This document shows, one piece after another, positions 22,142 to 30,938 of a stretch of 42,987 nt of DNA. Source of the DNA: an uncultured Peptoniphilus sp. (GTDB lineage Bacteria; Bacillota; Clostridia; Tissierellales; Peptoniphilaceae); contig NZ_CALUAA010000012.1 in the NCBI RefSeq assembly GCF_943913915.1, forward strand, positions 1-42,987, given 5' to 3'. Both the position numbers and the translations under genes were made by a program. Numbering within the stretch: position 1 is the first letter of the stretch; every line of letters begins with the position of its first letter. The notes beneath the pieces were generated by a model. It was not told where the DNA came from. It made no database searches and worked only from the letters and a program-made list of their open reading frames with translations.

Positions 22142-22632
22142 AGATAGCATATTATGTCGTTGCGATTTTATCCCCTGTTCTGTATGTATCTCCATGGTTT
22201 CAAAATCTTCCTCTTTGTTTCAGAGCTTACTTGCCGGCAGTCGTCATGCTTTTATTGTATCGGAAGGGTCATCGGCTGTTACCGGTGTATGCTCTATATT
22301 CCGCTGTTTTAATGGACAGCTTAGTATCGCCTGCCATTGGAGCGTTTGTTATCTTAAACGGATTTATTTTACTTCTCCTCCATTATTCAGATCGTTTGCT
22401 TCCGAAGCCCTCACCTTTTACCTTAGGCTTAATGGCTATGATCTTAGGTTACGGACTGGAGCTTGTTATCCTTATAGCCTACATCACCTTAGGTTGGGGG
22501 GTGCATCCTATGGAGAGGAATCTGTTTTTAGCTATTCCTTTTGCGACAGCGCTCTTTACCTGGATTATAGGCCATTTCGCCTTAGACTTAGAAGACGACT
22601 ACAGTGTGATTAGAAGGGATGACCATGCGTAA
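22138..22632 (+). CDS. mreD: Rod shape-determining protein MreD
   Basis: Hydrophobic protein of 164 residues with about five membrane helices, in the position and size of MreD between mreC and the elongation penicillin-binding protein. Sequence conservation of MreD is low, so the call rests on context as well as on the hydrophobic pattern. The ATGA overlap with mreC and the 14-base overlap with the downstream gene point to coupled translation. Confidence 0.85.
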   Translation: MKIAYYVVAILSPVLYVSPWFQNLPLCFRAYLPAVVMLLLYRKGHRLLPVYALYSAVLMDSLVSPAIGAFVILNGFILLLLHYSDRLLPKPSPFTLGLMAMILGYGLELVILIAYITLGWGVHPMERNLFLAIPFATALFTWIIGHFALDLEDDYSVIRRDDHA

Positions 22633-25600
22633 TTTTTGGGAACGAGCTAAATTATGGGATCGCTATAAAATATTTACGGCGATCATCGCCTTTCTTCTAT
22701 TGGCGCTGCTTCTGCAACTTTTCCGAATTACAATCTTCGAGGGTCGCGAATATAGAAAATTAGCTGATGAGCGAAGGGTTAAAGATATCCCGGTAACGGC
22801 TCAGCGCGGCAAGATTCGAGACCGAAACGGGGTAGTGCTTGCCGGGAATCGACCGGTTTTTGCGGTCCAGATTCGAAAAGATGAAGTGGATCAATTTGAT
22901 AATGAAAAGCGCAACCGGTCCTATCTTCTCTTAAGTCGCTTTTTGGAAGAGGACGGCGCCGACTACATGAAGACAAACCCCATCGTCCTGAACGGCTTTG
23001 TTTTTAAAGACATGAACGATTACAAGGGAGGAGATTCCCCGAAGGCCCGGGTCATCGACGCCCTTTTGAAAGAAGAAAATCTCTCCAAGTTTTTACACGC
23101 CAAATGGCAAAAACCCTATAGGAGTCACTACGATTATTCGATTCTGAAGCGTATTGTCAATCGCAAGTTTTTCAAAGACAGTGGCATGGCGTATGTCGGC
23201 GGGCGCGTCATCTATGAGGACGAGGAAAAGAGCAGAGTCTTTAAGGAACTGAACTCACTTTCCAAAACGACGACGGCCATGGAGGATTTACAGTCTATCC
23301 TTATCGATCAACCCATGTATTTAGATGAAATTTTAAATCATCCCATTGGAAGAAAATTGGCCTATGATGTTGTCGCCGATGAGGTTCCCGAGGTGTCCCT
23401 CCGAGCATACGGAAACAGTTATTACGACGGCTATATCGCCGATAAAGCCAAACTTATGGCTATTTCAAGTGATATTACCTGGTCAACCTCCGCCGCAGAA
23501 GATTTAGGAAGCGTATTATTAAAGCGAAAGCCCGAGGATTTTCTTCTTAAAGACGAAGACGTTTTAAAAGAAGCAGTTAAATTTGCGAAAAACAAAAAGC
23601 TGAATTTGAGAATCGAAGAGATCGACGGGAAAATTACCGTTGTCGACGATAAAAACAATCCGGCGATGAAACAACTTATAGACTGTGTTCTTTCCGAAAA
23701 GAATAGAGGAGCCTTCTTAAAGGAAGAAGAAGTCGCTCAAAAAGTACAATCTTATTTAATCGAGGAAGGCATCGCCACAGGGATTTCCGTAAGCGGCGAA
23801 AAACCAGCCTATACTCAGCTCAACAACGCCATTGACCTGGCCAAGCGGGCGGGCTTAAAGGGAGCATCTTCATCTGAAGAAATCGTGAAGGGTCAAATCG
23901 AGCGGCATAAAATCGATCCGAAGCTTAGCCCCTATGAGGTATTCGGTATTGTCAATGTCTATGACTCCATTGCTAGCCAAGGAAGTTATGCTTATATTCC
24001 CATTCATTACGCCTACGAAATTCAAGACGATACAGTAGGGAAGATCGAGGAAGTGCTCAGTAATAAGGCGGGGATTCATATTTCCGTAGAGCCTATTCGT
24101 TATTATCCCGAGGGGAATTTGGCGAGCCACGTAATGGGATATATAGGGCCCATCGCTCAAGATAAAGAAATAAAGCATTATGTAAAAAAATTAGGTTATG
24201 ATCGAAACGATCTTATCGGAAAGACGGGGATCGAGCAGGTATACGAGGAACGCTTAAAGGGTAAAGACGGCAGGCGTACGGTTACCGTGGACTCCTCGGG
24301 GAATACGACCGATACGGTATCTGAAATCAAGCCGGTGGCCGGGGGCGATGTAAGGCTTTCCATCGATGTTGAACTACAGCGAAAGGCAGAGGAAAGTTTG
24401 GCCACTGTACTCAAACAGATTCGCACGGGAGAGCCCTATCAGTCCCCTTGGGGAAATTACAATTATTTAGTGAGCCGCAACAAAGGCACCACCTTTAAAA
24501 ATGCCCTGAGCGGTGCCGTAGTTGTAACCGACGTCCATACCGGCGAGGTGTTGGCCCTGGCCAATTATCCTTCTTATGACCCGAATATGTTTGCCAAGGG
24601 CATAAGCCCCTCTGCTTGGGAAAGTTTAAAGCCGAAGGAAGAGGATAATCAGTTGGCGCCTCGTCCCCTCTATAATATCGCCACTCAATCGGCCATTCAG
24701 CCGGGGAGTATTTTTAAAGTGGTAACGGCATCGGCAGCCCTGGAAAAAGGTCTGGACCCGGAGATGGCCATTCAAGACGGAGGTTATGTTGAAGTAGGTA
24801 AGCAGATTTTCGGCTGCTGGCTGTGGAATCAAAATAGACAAGTTCACGGGGCTGAAACTTTAGCCTACGCACTCAGAGATTCCTGCAACTATTATTTCTA
24901 TTCCCTTGGGCTTGGAAAAGATCAGCGCGGAGGGAAAGATATCGGCATTCAACTATCTTCCAAGGATATCGCGCAAATGGCGAAGCGCTTCGGCCTCTCG
25001 GAAACGACCGGACTTGAAATTAAAATCCCGAAAGAGACCAAGGGTATCGTACCCGATCCCGAGTCGAAAAATACGACGCTTAAAGCTCTCTTGGCACGCC
25101 ATTTAAAAGAAAATGAAAAGCTCTATATGCCCACGGTTCATTCTGAAAAGGAACGAAAAGAGATTATCGAAAAGATCGTAGCGACTCTGGATGCTAAAAA
25201 ACCAATGACGCGGGATGAGGTTTATAACTTCTTAAAAGATCTCAATGTGGAGCCCGATGTTCGCGGAAAAGATCAACGGGTGCCTCTGGCGGATTTATTA
25301 AAATACACCTATATCGATCAGGCGAAATGGAGTATGGCCGACACGATGAACATCGTCATCGGACAGGGTTCCAATGCCTATACGCCGGTGGAAGTCTGTC
25401 GATACGTTATGGCCCTCGCCAATGGCGGTAAACTTTATCCCTTGACGATTCTCCACGATGAGCCGAAAAAGAATACGAAGGTGGAAGATGTGGGTCTGAA
25501 GCCGGAGTATTATAAGGACCTTCGAAAAGGCATGAAACTCGTGGCTCTTTCCGGCGTGAATGAAAGCCTGTTTAAAGATTTTCCCGTGGAAATCGCCATG

Positions 25601-25849
25601 AAAACAGGTAGTGCCGAGCGCGCCGGAGCCAATCCTTACACGGGGGAAACCTACGATGCCTTTGCGTGGCAAGTAGGCTATGCGCCGGCAGATAATCCGG
25701 AAATCGCCGTATCCATCGTCTTGTTCCAAGGGGGCAGCGGGCTGAACTGCGGCCCGATTATGCAACAGATTATGGCCCAGTATTTCGGATACTACAAGGA
25801 AGTAAAAGATGAAAGTCTTCCCATGGAAACGGGATTAGATACGGAGTAA
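22619..25849 (+). CDS. mrdA: Penicillin-binding protein 2, unusually long
   Basis: Class B penicillin-binding protein, the transpeptidase of the elongation machinery. Residues 17-40 form the membrane anchor, followed by the dimerisation-domain start QRGKIRDRNGVVLAGN. The catalytic motifs are SIFK (Ser697, Lys700), SCN (Ser755, Asn757) and KTG (Lys995). At 1076 residues it is far longer than the 600-700 of most PBP2 proteins. The extra length is mostly an insertion of more than 300 residues in the N-terminal pedestal (about residues 90-450), rich in charged residues. A further insertion lies between SCN and KTG (about 800-900), also highly charged. The transpeptidase core appears intact. An alternative ATG lies two codons later. 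The MinD-like gene follows after two bases. Confidence 0.94.
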   Translation: MTMRNFWERAKLWDRYKIFTAIIAFLLLALLLQLFRITIFEGREYRKLADERRVKDIPVTAQRGKIRDRNGVVLAGNRPVFAVQIRKDEVDQFDNEKRNRSYLLLSRFLEEDGADYMKTNPIVLNGFVFKDMNDYKGGDSPKARVIDALLKEENLSKFLHAKWQKPYRSHYDYSILKRIVNRKFFKDSGMAYVGGRVIYEDEEKSRVFKELNSLSKTTTAMEDLQSILIDQPMYLDEILNHPIGRKLAYDVVADEVPEVSLRAYGNSYYDGYIADKAKLMAISSDITWSTSAAEDLGSVLLKRKPEDFLLKDEDVLKEAVKFAKNKKLNLRIEEIDGKITVVDDKNNPAMKQLIDCVLSEKNRGAFLKEEEVAQKVQSYLIEEGIATGISVSGEKPAYTQLNNAIDLAKRAGLKGASSSEEIVKGQIERHKIDPKLSPYEVFGIVNVYDSIASQGSYAYIPIHYAYEIQDDTVGKIEEVLSNKAGIHISVEPIRYYPEGNLASHVMGYIGPIAQDKEIKHYVKKLGYDRNDLIGKTGIEQVYEERLKGKDGRRTVTVDSSGNTTDTVSEIKPVAGGDVRLSIDVELQRKAEESLATVLKQIRTGEPYQSPWGNYNYLVSRNKGTTFKNALSGAVVVTDVHTGEVLALANYPSYDPNMFAKGISPSAWESLKPKEEDNQLAPRPLYNIATQSAIQPGSIFKVVTASAALEKGLDPEMAIQDGGYVEVGKQIFGCWLWNQNRQVHGAETLAYALRDSCNYYFYSLGLGKDQRGGKDIGIQLSSKDIAQMAKRFGLSETTGLEIKIPKETKGIVPDPESKNTTLKALLARHLKENEKLYMPTVHSEKERKEIIEKIVATLDAKKPMTRDEVYNFLKDLNVEPDVRGKDQRVPLADLLKYTYIDQAKWSMADTMNIVIGQGSNAYTPVEVCRYVMALANGGKLYPLTILHDEPKKNTKVEDVGLKPEYYKDLRKGMKLVALSGVNESLFKDFPVEIAMKTGSAERAGANPYTGETYDAFAWQVGYAPADNPEIAVSIVLFQGGSGLNCGPIMQQIMAQYFGYYKEVKDESLPMETGLDTE

Positions 25850-25851
25850 GC

Positions 25852-26499
25852 ATGATTGAAACTTTTATGAGCGTCGTCGGAGGCGTCGGCACCAGTACGA
25901 TAGCGAGGGGATTTGCGCGAGAAAAGAGCGGTCTCTTAATTGAGGCGTCCAACCGCACGCGCATGCAGGATTTAATGCTTGAGGAATCTCCCGATCATAT
26001 TTACGATTATTGGGATTTTATTGCGGGAGAAGACCCTGATAATGTCATTATTTCCGGAGAATCTTATGATTTAATTCAAGGCTCTGTCTTTCACGATTTA
26101 GAAGAAGCGGATGAAGACGCGCTGGAAAAAGCTTTGGGATCTCTGGATTATGAGAATATCGCCGTAGATCTTTCGCGCTTTCGAGACGAGGATCTCCTCC
26201 GCTGGGGGAGTGCATGCGATAAAGCCTATTTAATAGGCGATGATTTCGAGGCCTCTTTAAGAGCCATGGAAAGAGTGCGCTATCTTTTCCGCACTCGAGG
26301 CATTCGCTGCGAGATGAAGTACGTTCTAAACCGCGTGAAGGATGAAAATGCTATCGTCCGGGATGAGGAGATGGAAGAGGCTGTTCTTATACGAGAAGGT
26401 CAAGATCCTATTCGCATCCTGTTACACGGCGATGATGAGTGTGATGAGAATAAGGAAGAAAAGAAAAGCTTCTGGTCGTTTTTGAAACGAAGAGGCTAG
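25852..26499 (+). CDS. MinD-like protein with degenerate ATPase site
   Basis: A 215-residue protein that aligns along its length with MinD, the membrane-binding ATPase of the division-site system, although I find no intact nucleotide site. The P-loop KGGVGKTT is replaced by VGGVGTST (residues 9-16), losing both the signature and the catalytic lysine. The VDTDIG switch is replaced by LIEASN (Glu31, Ser33). The following MinD pattern is kept: RMQDLMLEE...IYDYWDFIAGE matches the region after switch I, Asp106 sits where Walker B ends, and MKYVLNRVKDE matches the VNR segment. The C-terminus EEKKSFWSFLKRRG resembles the amphipathic membrane-targeting helix of MinD. It stands directly after mrdA, where many Firmicutes carry minC-minD after the mre genes. 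A non-hydrolysing membrane-bound MinD paralogue is the likely reading. Confidence 0.7.
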   Translation: MIETFMSVVGGVGTSTIARGFAREKSGLLIEASNRTRMQDLMLEESPDHIYDYWDFIAGEDPDNVIISGESYDLIQGSVFHDLEEADEDALEKALGSLDYENIAVDLSRFRDEDLLRWGSACDKAYLIGDDFEASLRAMERVRYLFRTRGIRCEMKYVLNRVKDENAIVRDEEMEEAVLIREGQDPIRILLHGDDECDENKEEKKSFWSFLKRRG

Positions 26500-26520
26500 A
26501 GGACACAGAAAGGAGATCTT

Positions 26521-28374
26521 ATGATTAAAGCGAGTCAACTGGAAAAATGTTTAAAGAAAGTTGAAAAGCCCGCCCGTTACATCGGCGGAGAGTTAAACAG
26601 CATTCAAAAAGATGACCCGGCCCTGCGTTTTGCTTTCTGTTTTCCGGATGTTTACGAAGTAGGCATGAGTCACTTGGGGATGCATATCCTTTACTTCGCT
26701 ATGAACGCTACAGAATACGCCTGTGAGCGTGTCTTTGCGCCGTGGCCCGATATGATGGAAGAAATGAAGAGAGAGGGAATTCCCCTGTACAGTTTGGAGA
26801 CTAAGACGCCTCTCTCGGAATTCGACATCGTGGGTTTTACTTTGCAGTACGAAATGAGTTACACGAATATTCTGTACATGCTCGATCTCGGCGGCGTACC
26901 CATTCTTTCAAAAGATCGCGGTGAGAAAGATCCCATTATCGTAGCGGGAGGGCCCTGTGCTACGACGCCGGAACCTCTAGCCGATTTTATCGACTGCTTT
27001 TTAATCGGCGAAGGAGAAGCCCTTAATATAAAGGTTATGGATCTATTAAAGGAGGGGAAGGCAGAGGGTCTTACTCGCCGGGAGATTTTGAGAAAGCTCG
27101 CCACATTGGAAGGAGTTTATGTGCCATCTCTATACGAAGTGGTTTACGATGAAGATGGTCTCATCGCTTCTCATCGTCCCATAGCGGAAGAGGGAAAAGA
27201 AATCATTAAGCGAGTGCGCATCCATGATATGAACGAAGTGTTTCAATTGGATCGTCAGATCGTGCCCTTTTTGGAAACCGTTCACGATCGGGCGGTACTC
27301 GAATTATTCAGAGGCTGCACCCAGGGATGCCGCTTTTGCCAGGCGGGGATGATGTACCGTCCCATTCGTGAAAAGAGCGTGGACAATTTACTGGAAAAGG
27401 CCTCTGCCATTTTGAAAAATACGGGATACGATGAAATTTCTCTCACGAGCCTTTCTTCCTGTGATTACACTCAGCTTATGCCCCTCGTTGAAAAACTTAC
27501 GGAGCGTTATGAAGAAGAAAATATCGGGATCAGTCTTCCGTCTCTCCGCCTCGACAGTTTTATCGTCGATGTTCTCCGAGAAATCGAAAAAGTTCGAAAG
27601 AGCGGGCTGACCTTTGCTCCGGAGGCAGGCAGTCAACGCATGCGCGATGTAATCAATAAAAACGTCACCGAAGAAGATTTGATGCGCGTGGTGCGATCGG
27701 TTTTTGACGAAGGTTGGAGTCGCATTAAGCTTTACTTTATGATCGGCTTGCCGGGGGAAACCATGGAAGATGTTCTCGGCATTGCCGACCTGGCCTATAA
27801 AGTAAAGGGTGCATTTTTCAATCGTCCTAAGGAAGACATTAAAGGTAATTTCCGCGTCACCGCATCGGCATCCTGTTTCGTCCCGAAGGCCTTTACGCCC
27901 TTTCAATGGGTGGGGCAGGATTCCCTCGACGAATTTTTTGAAAAGATTCGCGGTATAAAAGAAGTGATACGGGACCCGAAAGTGAAATTTCAATACCACG
28001 AACCCTATGTTTCCCGTTTGGAGGCGATTCTCGCAAGAGGAGATCGCCGTGTAGGTAAGTTGATCTTAAAGGCCTATGAAAAAGGGCAGATTTTCGACGG
28101 ATGGAGCGAATTTTTCCACTACGATCGATGGGTCGAGGCCATGGAAGAGGCGGGAATCGACGGCGATTTCTACGCAAACCGCGAAAGAAGTCGCGATGAA
28201 GTTCTTCCCTGGGACTTTATCGACATCGGTGTAAAAAAAGATTATTTATGGGAAGAATTCGAGAAATCAAGAGTGGGCGAAACGACGAAAGATTGCCGCA
28301 AGGGATGTAATCGCTGCGGCATAGAAAATTGTGAAATGTGGGGTACCTTTAATGGAACTAAGACTGGCATTTAA
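26521..28374 (+). CDS. B12-binding-type radical SAM protein (TIGR03960 family)
   Basis: A 617-residue protein with an N-terminal cobalamin-binding-like domain (about 1-200; FCFPDVYEVGMSHLGM opening) and a radical SAM core with the cluster motif CTQGCRFC near residue 267, followed by SLTSLSSCDYTQL and the RLDSFIVDVL region. A small C-terminal cysteine-rich end (CRKGCNRCGIENC) may bind another cluster. Members pair almost always with the DUF2344 protein encoded next, sometimes fused to it, and lie before rng and rplU. The role is unproven; tRNA or ribosome modification is suggested by context. AAAGGAG precedes the start. Confidence 0.9.
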   Translation: MIKASQLEKCLKKVEKPARYIGGELNSIQKDDPALRFAFCFPDVYEVGMSHLGMHILYFAMNATEYACERVFAPWPDMMEEMKREGIPLYSLETKTPLSEFDIVGFTLQYEMSYTNILYMLDLGGVPILSKDRGEKDPIIVAGGPCATTPEPLADFIDCFLIGEGEALNIKVMDLLKEGKAEGLTRREILRKLATLEGVYVPSLYEVVYDEDGLIASHRPIAEEGKEIIKRVRIHDMNEVFQLDRQIVPFLETVHDRAVLELFRGCTQGCRFCQAGMMYRPIREKSVDNLLEKASAILKNTGYDEISLTSLSSCDYTQLMPLVEKLTERYEEENIGISLPSLRLDSFIVDVLREIEKVRKSGLTFAPEAGSQRMRDVINKNVTEEDLMRVVRSVFDEGWSRIKLYFMIGLPGETMEDVLGIADLAYKVKGAFFNRPKEDIKGNFRVTASASCFVPKAFTPFQWVGQDSLDEFFEKIRGIKEVIRDPKVKFQYHEPYVSRLEAILARGDRRVGKLILKAYEKGQIFDGWSEFFHYDRWVEAMEEAGIDGDFYANRERSRDEVLPWDFIDIGVKKDYLWEEFEKSRVGETTKDCRKGCNRCGIENCEMWGTFNGTKTGI

Positions 28375-29035
28375 AAAAATGGGCATGATCAAGTTCATAT
28401 CCCATCTGGATACCCTTCGCGTCTTTACGCGCGCCATTCAACGGGCGGAGATTCCCGTCCTGTGGTCCGAGGGCTTTAATCCCCATCAAAAACTTTCCAT
28501 CGCCCAACCCTTAAGTGTGGGAATGGAAAGTGAATTTGAAGTAATGGATCTCGAGGTGGAAGACGACTATCTCTATGAAGAATTGAAAGAAGCCTTGAAT
28601 CGTGAACTTCCGAAAGGCATCGAGATTATGGAAGTGACCCCGGACTTCGATAAAAAATCGGTATTTGATCGCATCAGAAAGACGGAATATCGATTGTTTT
28701 TCCCGGAGGAATTTTATCCCGATCGGAAAGTTCTGGACGATGTCATCGAAGAAGCTATGATACGGGAAGAAATACTCGTAAAGCGTCGTAAAAAGAAAGG
28801 GAGAAAACGCATCGTTGTAGACGAGGATATTAAGCCCGGTATCTACTCATTAAATTGGAAAGATGAAGAGGAAGGCTACGGGCTTTACGCCGTTCTCCGC
28901 GCCGGAAGCGAGGGAAATCTTAGACCCGACCGCTTGCTCGCGGGCTTGTTTGAAACATCGGGATTGGATGTGGATTTCGTTCAAATTAGAAGACTGCGCA
29001 GCTGGGATGGTGACGATCTTGAAGTACAACTCTAA
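28352..29035 (+). CDS. DUF2344 / TIGR03936 family protein
   Basis: A 227-residue partner of the upstream radical SAM protein. It begins MELRLAFKKMGMIKFISHLD, the family signature, and continues with the SEGFNPHQKLSIAQPLSVGMESE segment. The ATG at 28352 is chosen over an in-frame GTG at 28331 because family members begin there; it overlaps the radical SAM gene by 23 bases. The overlap with the next gene is 29 bases. The function is unknown, and the fixed pairing suggests that it delivers or recognises the substrate of the radical SAM enzyme. Confidence 0.85.
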   Translation: MELRLAFKKMGMIKFISHLDTLRVFTRAIQRAEIPVLWSEGFNPHQKLSIAQPLSVGMESEFEVMDLEVEDDYLYEELKEALNRELPKGIEIMEVTPDFDKKSVFDRIRKTEYRLFFPEEFYPDRKVLDDVIEEAMIREEILVKRRKKKGRKRIVVDEDIKPGIYSLNWKDEEEGYGLYAVLRAGSEGNLRPDRLLAGLFETSGLDVDFVQIRRLRSWDGDDLEVQL

Positions 29036-30200
29036 CAAGTATCTCTTTATCGACGGCGAAGCGCCGAGTCTTATCGGCCTTATAGATGGCGGGGAGATCG
29101 CTGCGGTCCATTTACTTTCAAAAGATTCCCATGTAGGAAATATTTACAGAGGCTATGTAAAGAATGTATTGCCCGCCATGGATTGCGCCTTTGTCGACTT
29201 CGGACATAAAGATACGGGCTACTTGCCCATGAAAAATGTATATCCCAAGGAGTATCGAGAAAAAATCAAAGGTGGCGACACGGTGATCGTGGAGGTTAAG
29301 AAAATGCCTCTTCGGGAAAAGCGGGCGGTATTGAGCCTGGACTATTCCTTAAGAGGGGAATACTTAGTACTCCTTCCGGAGAGTAAAGGTGTGCGCCTGT
29401 CGAAGAAAATCGACGACGAATCCATTCGCGCGTCTTTAAAAGATTGGGCGAAATCCCTTCCGTGGGATAAGGGAATGATTATCCGAACGGAAGCCGCCAC
29501 TTGCGACAGAAATCATTTGGATCGGGAATTTTTATATCTTTACGATCTCTACGACTCTATAGAAAAGAGTCGACAATTTTTACCGCCTACGAAACTTCTC
29601 CGAACCCAAGATAACGGCTTGGATATTCTTTCAAAGCACGGAGATCTTCCGGTAGTGATTAACGATAAGCGATTTAAAGAGCGTATAGGGGAAGAACGCG
29701 ACATTATCGTAGACCCTTCTTTCAGCATTCGCTCCATGGCCAAATGGCGAAGCAAGTTTAATTCTATTTTTTCGAGAACGGTAGCCTTGCCGAGCGGCGG
29801 AAACATTGTATTTAATGTGGCGGAAGCGTGTCAGATCATCGACGTCAATAGCGGATCGGTAAAAAAAGAAGGATCCTTCAGCAGAATGCGTCACCAACTG
29901 AACATGGAAGCGGCGGAAATGCTCGTAAAACATATAAAACTTCGAAACTTAAGCGGCATGATCGTCGTGGACTTCCTACATGGTATGAAGGGGGACGAAC
30001 GAAAAGAGATTACCTCTCTGATCGAAGACGGATTAAAAGACGATGTGGTCATTACGACGGTATTCGGCTTCACCGCCATGGGTTTATTTGAAATCGCCCG
30101 TCAGAGAAGGGATCTGAGTTTTCAAGAGCAATATGAACTTGCCGAACGCCGTCATCAAGAGGCAATAAAGGAAAAAATAAAAAGAGATAATAGTTTGTAA
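29007..30200 (+). CDS. rng: Ribonuclease G/E family protein
   Basis: Endoribonuclease of 397 residues that cleaves single-stranded AU-rich RNA, acting in rRNA maturation and mRNA decay. The S1 domain (about 30-115) shows VGNIYRGYVKNVLPAMDCAFVDFG. The catalytic region carries Asp279 in DVNSG and Asp322 in VVDF. The usual zinc-link CPxCxGxG near residue 400 is absent, as the protein stops soon after FGFTAMGLFEIARQRRD. The start at 29007 is chosen because MVTILKYNSNKYLFIDG fits the family N-terminus; the open frame further upstream is the DUF2344 gene read in another phase. It lies just before the L21 gene, a typical clostridial arrangement. Confidence 0.9.
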   Translation: MVTILKYNSNKYLFIDGEAPSLIGLIDGGEIAAVHLLSKDSHVGNIYRGYVKNVLPAMDCAFVDFGHKDTGYLPMKNVYPKEYREKIKGGDTVIVEVKKMPLREKRAVLSLDYSLRGEYLVLLPESKGVRLSKKIDDESIRASLKDWAKSLPWDKGMIIRTEAATCDRNHLDREFLYLYDLYDSIEKSRQFLPPTKLLRTQDNGLDILSKHGDLPVVINDKRFKERIGEERDIIVDPSFSIRSMAKWRSKFNSIFSRTVALPSGGNIVFNVAEACQIIDVNSGSVKKEGSFSRMRHQLNMEAAEMLVKHIKLRNLSGMIVVDFLHGMKGDERKEITSLIEDGLKDDVVITTVFGFTAMGLFEIARQRRDLSFQEQYELAERRHQEAIKEKIKRDNSL

Positions 30201-30223
30201 TTTTATTCGAGCTGTGATATTAT
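30195..30223 (+). promoter_or_regulatory. Promoter of the rplU-prp-rpmA operon
   Basis: TTGTAA at 30195-30200 and TATTAT at 30218-30223 are 17 bases apart, and TGA before the -10 makes it an extended element. The -35 hexamer overlaps the rng stop codon. Confidence 0.65.
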
Positions 30224-30229
30224 ACTTGA

Positions 30230-30297
30230 ATGTAACCGCACTTAATGGGTTTTAAGTTTATCACCTATTGGGGCGAGTCTTGTAATGAGGAGGTGCT
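30230..30297 (+). ncRNA. Putative L21 leader (autoregulatory 5' UTR)
   Basis: About 70 transcribed bases precede rplU, ending in GAGGAGG. In Firmicutes the L21 operon begins with a structured leader that is thought to bind L21 and regulate its own synthesis. Position, length and the GGGGCGAG block before the ribosome site fit, but I could not verify the consensus fold by hand. Confidence 0.45.
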
Positions 30298-30300
30298 ACT

Positions 30301-30609
30301 ATGTATGCTGTAATCGAAACCGGCGGAAAGCAATATACCGTTCAAGAGGGAGACCTCGTAAAGGTAGAAAAGCTCGACGCTAACGAAGGAGATGCTGTCA
30401 CTTTTGACAAAGTTCTTCTCGTCGCTCGTGATGGCGAGGTCAACGTTGGAAAGCCCTACGTTAACGATGCTAAAGTTGAAGCTAAAGTTTTAAAACAAGC
30501 TAAGGCTAAAAAAGTCGTCGTTTACAAATTTAAGGCTAAGAAAAACGAACGTAAGAAAAAAGGCCATCGTCAACCGTACACGCTCGTAGAAATCGGTAAA
30601 TTGGCGTAA
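30301..30609 (+). CDS. rplU: 50S ribosomal protein L21
   Basis: Ribosomal protein L21 of 102 residues, which binds 23S rRNA in the large subunit. It begins MYAVIETGGKQYTVQEGD and ends with the basic KKGHRQPYTLVEI signature. AGGAGG lies seven bases upstream of the ATG. It is the first gene of the operon with prp and rpmA; its stop codon overlaps the prp start. Confidence 0.98.
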   Translation: MYAVIETGGKQYTVQEGDLVKVEKLDANEGDAVTFDKVLLVARDGEVNVGKPYVNDAKVEAKVLKQAKAKKVVVYKFKAKKNERKKKGHRQPYTLVEIGKLA

Positions 30610-30938
30610 TGACAGAGATTACGATCTTTGTTCATAATGAAGCTTATGTGGGCTTTATAGCCAATCAACATGCAGGTGATGGAGATGCCACAGGCGAAAT
30701 GGTCTGTCACGGCGTTTCGGCTTTAACATTAACCTGTGCCTTGTCCTTGAGTCAGATTTCGAATATTTCGAAAGAGGAAATGTCGGCGGAACAAGCGGAA
30801 GCTTTTTTAAGTCTTCGCATTCCCTACGATCTCGTCGATGAAACGACGGAGACTCTGTTCCGATCCATGATTACCGGACTGAAGGCCATCGAACGTGAAT
30901 ACGATCAATATATAAAAATAGAGACTCAGGAGGTTTAG
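30609..30938 (+). CDS. prp: Ribosomal-processing cysteine protease Prp
   Basis: A 109-residue cysteine protease that removes the N-terminal extension of ribosomal protein L27. The catalytic pair is His21 (QHAGDG) and Cys33 (EMVCHGVSAL), spaced 12 apart as in characterised Prp. It is encoded between rplU and rpmA, the standard location, with overlapping start and stop (TAATGA). The presence of a Prp site in the L27 encoded downstream supports activity. Confidence 0.92.
   Translation: MTEITIFVHNEAYVGFIANQHAGDGDATGEMVCHGVSALTLTCALSLSQISNISKEEMSAEQAEAFLSLRIPYDLVDETTETLFRSMITGLKAIEREYDQYIKIETQEV

Noticed and set aside
22131..22613. 160-codon frame overlapping mreD
   Set aside because: It is read one frame off mreD, is serine/cysteine-rich without any domain, and has no ribosome site. 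mreD in its own frame has the expected helices and overlaps.
28863..29006. Upstream in-frame extension of the RNase G gene
   Set aside because: These bases code for the DUF2344 protein in another frame. The family N-terminus begins at 29007.
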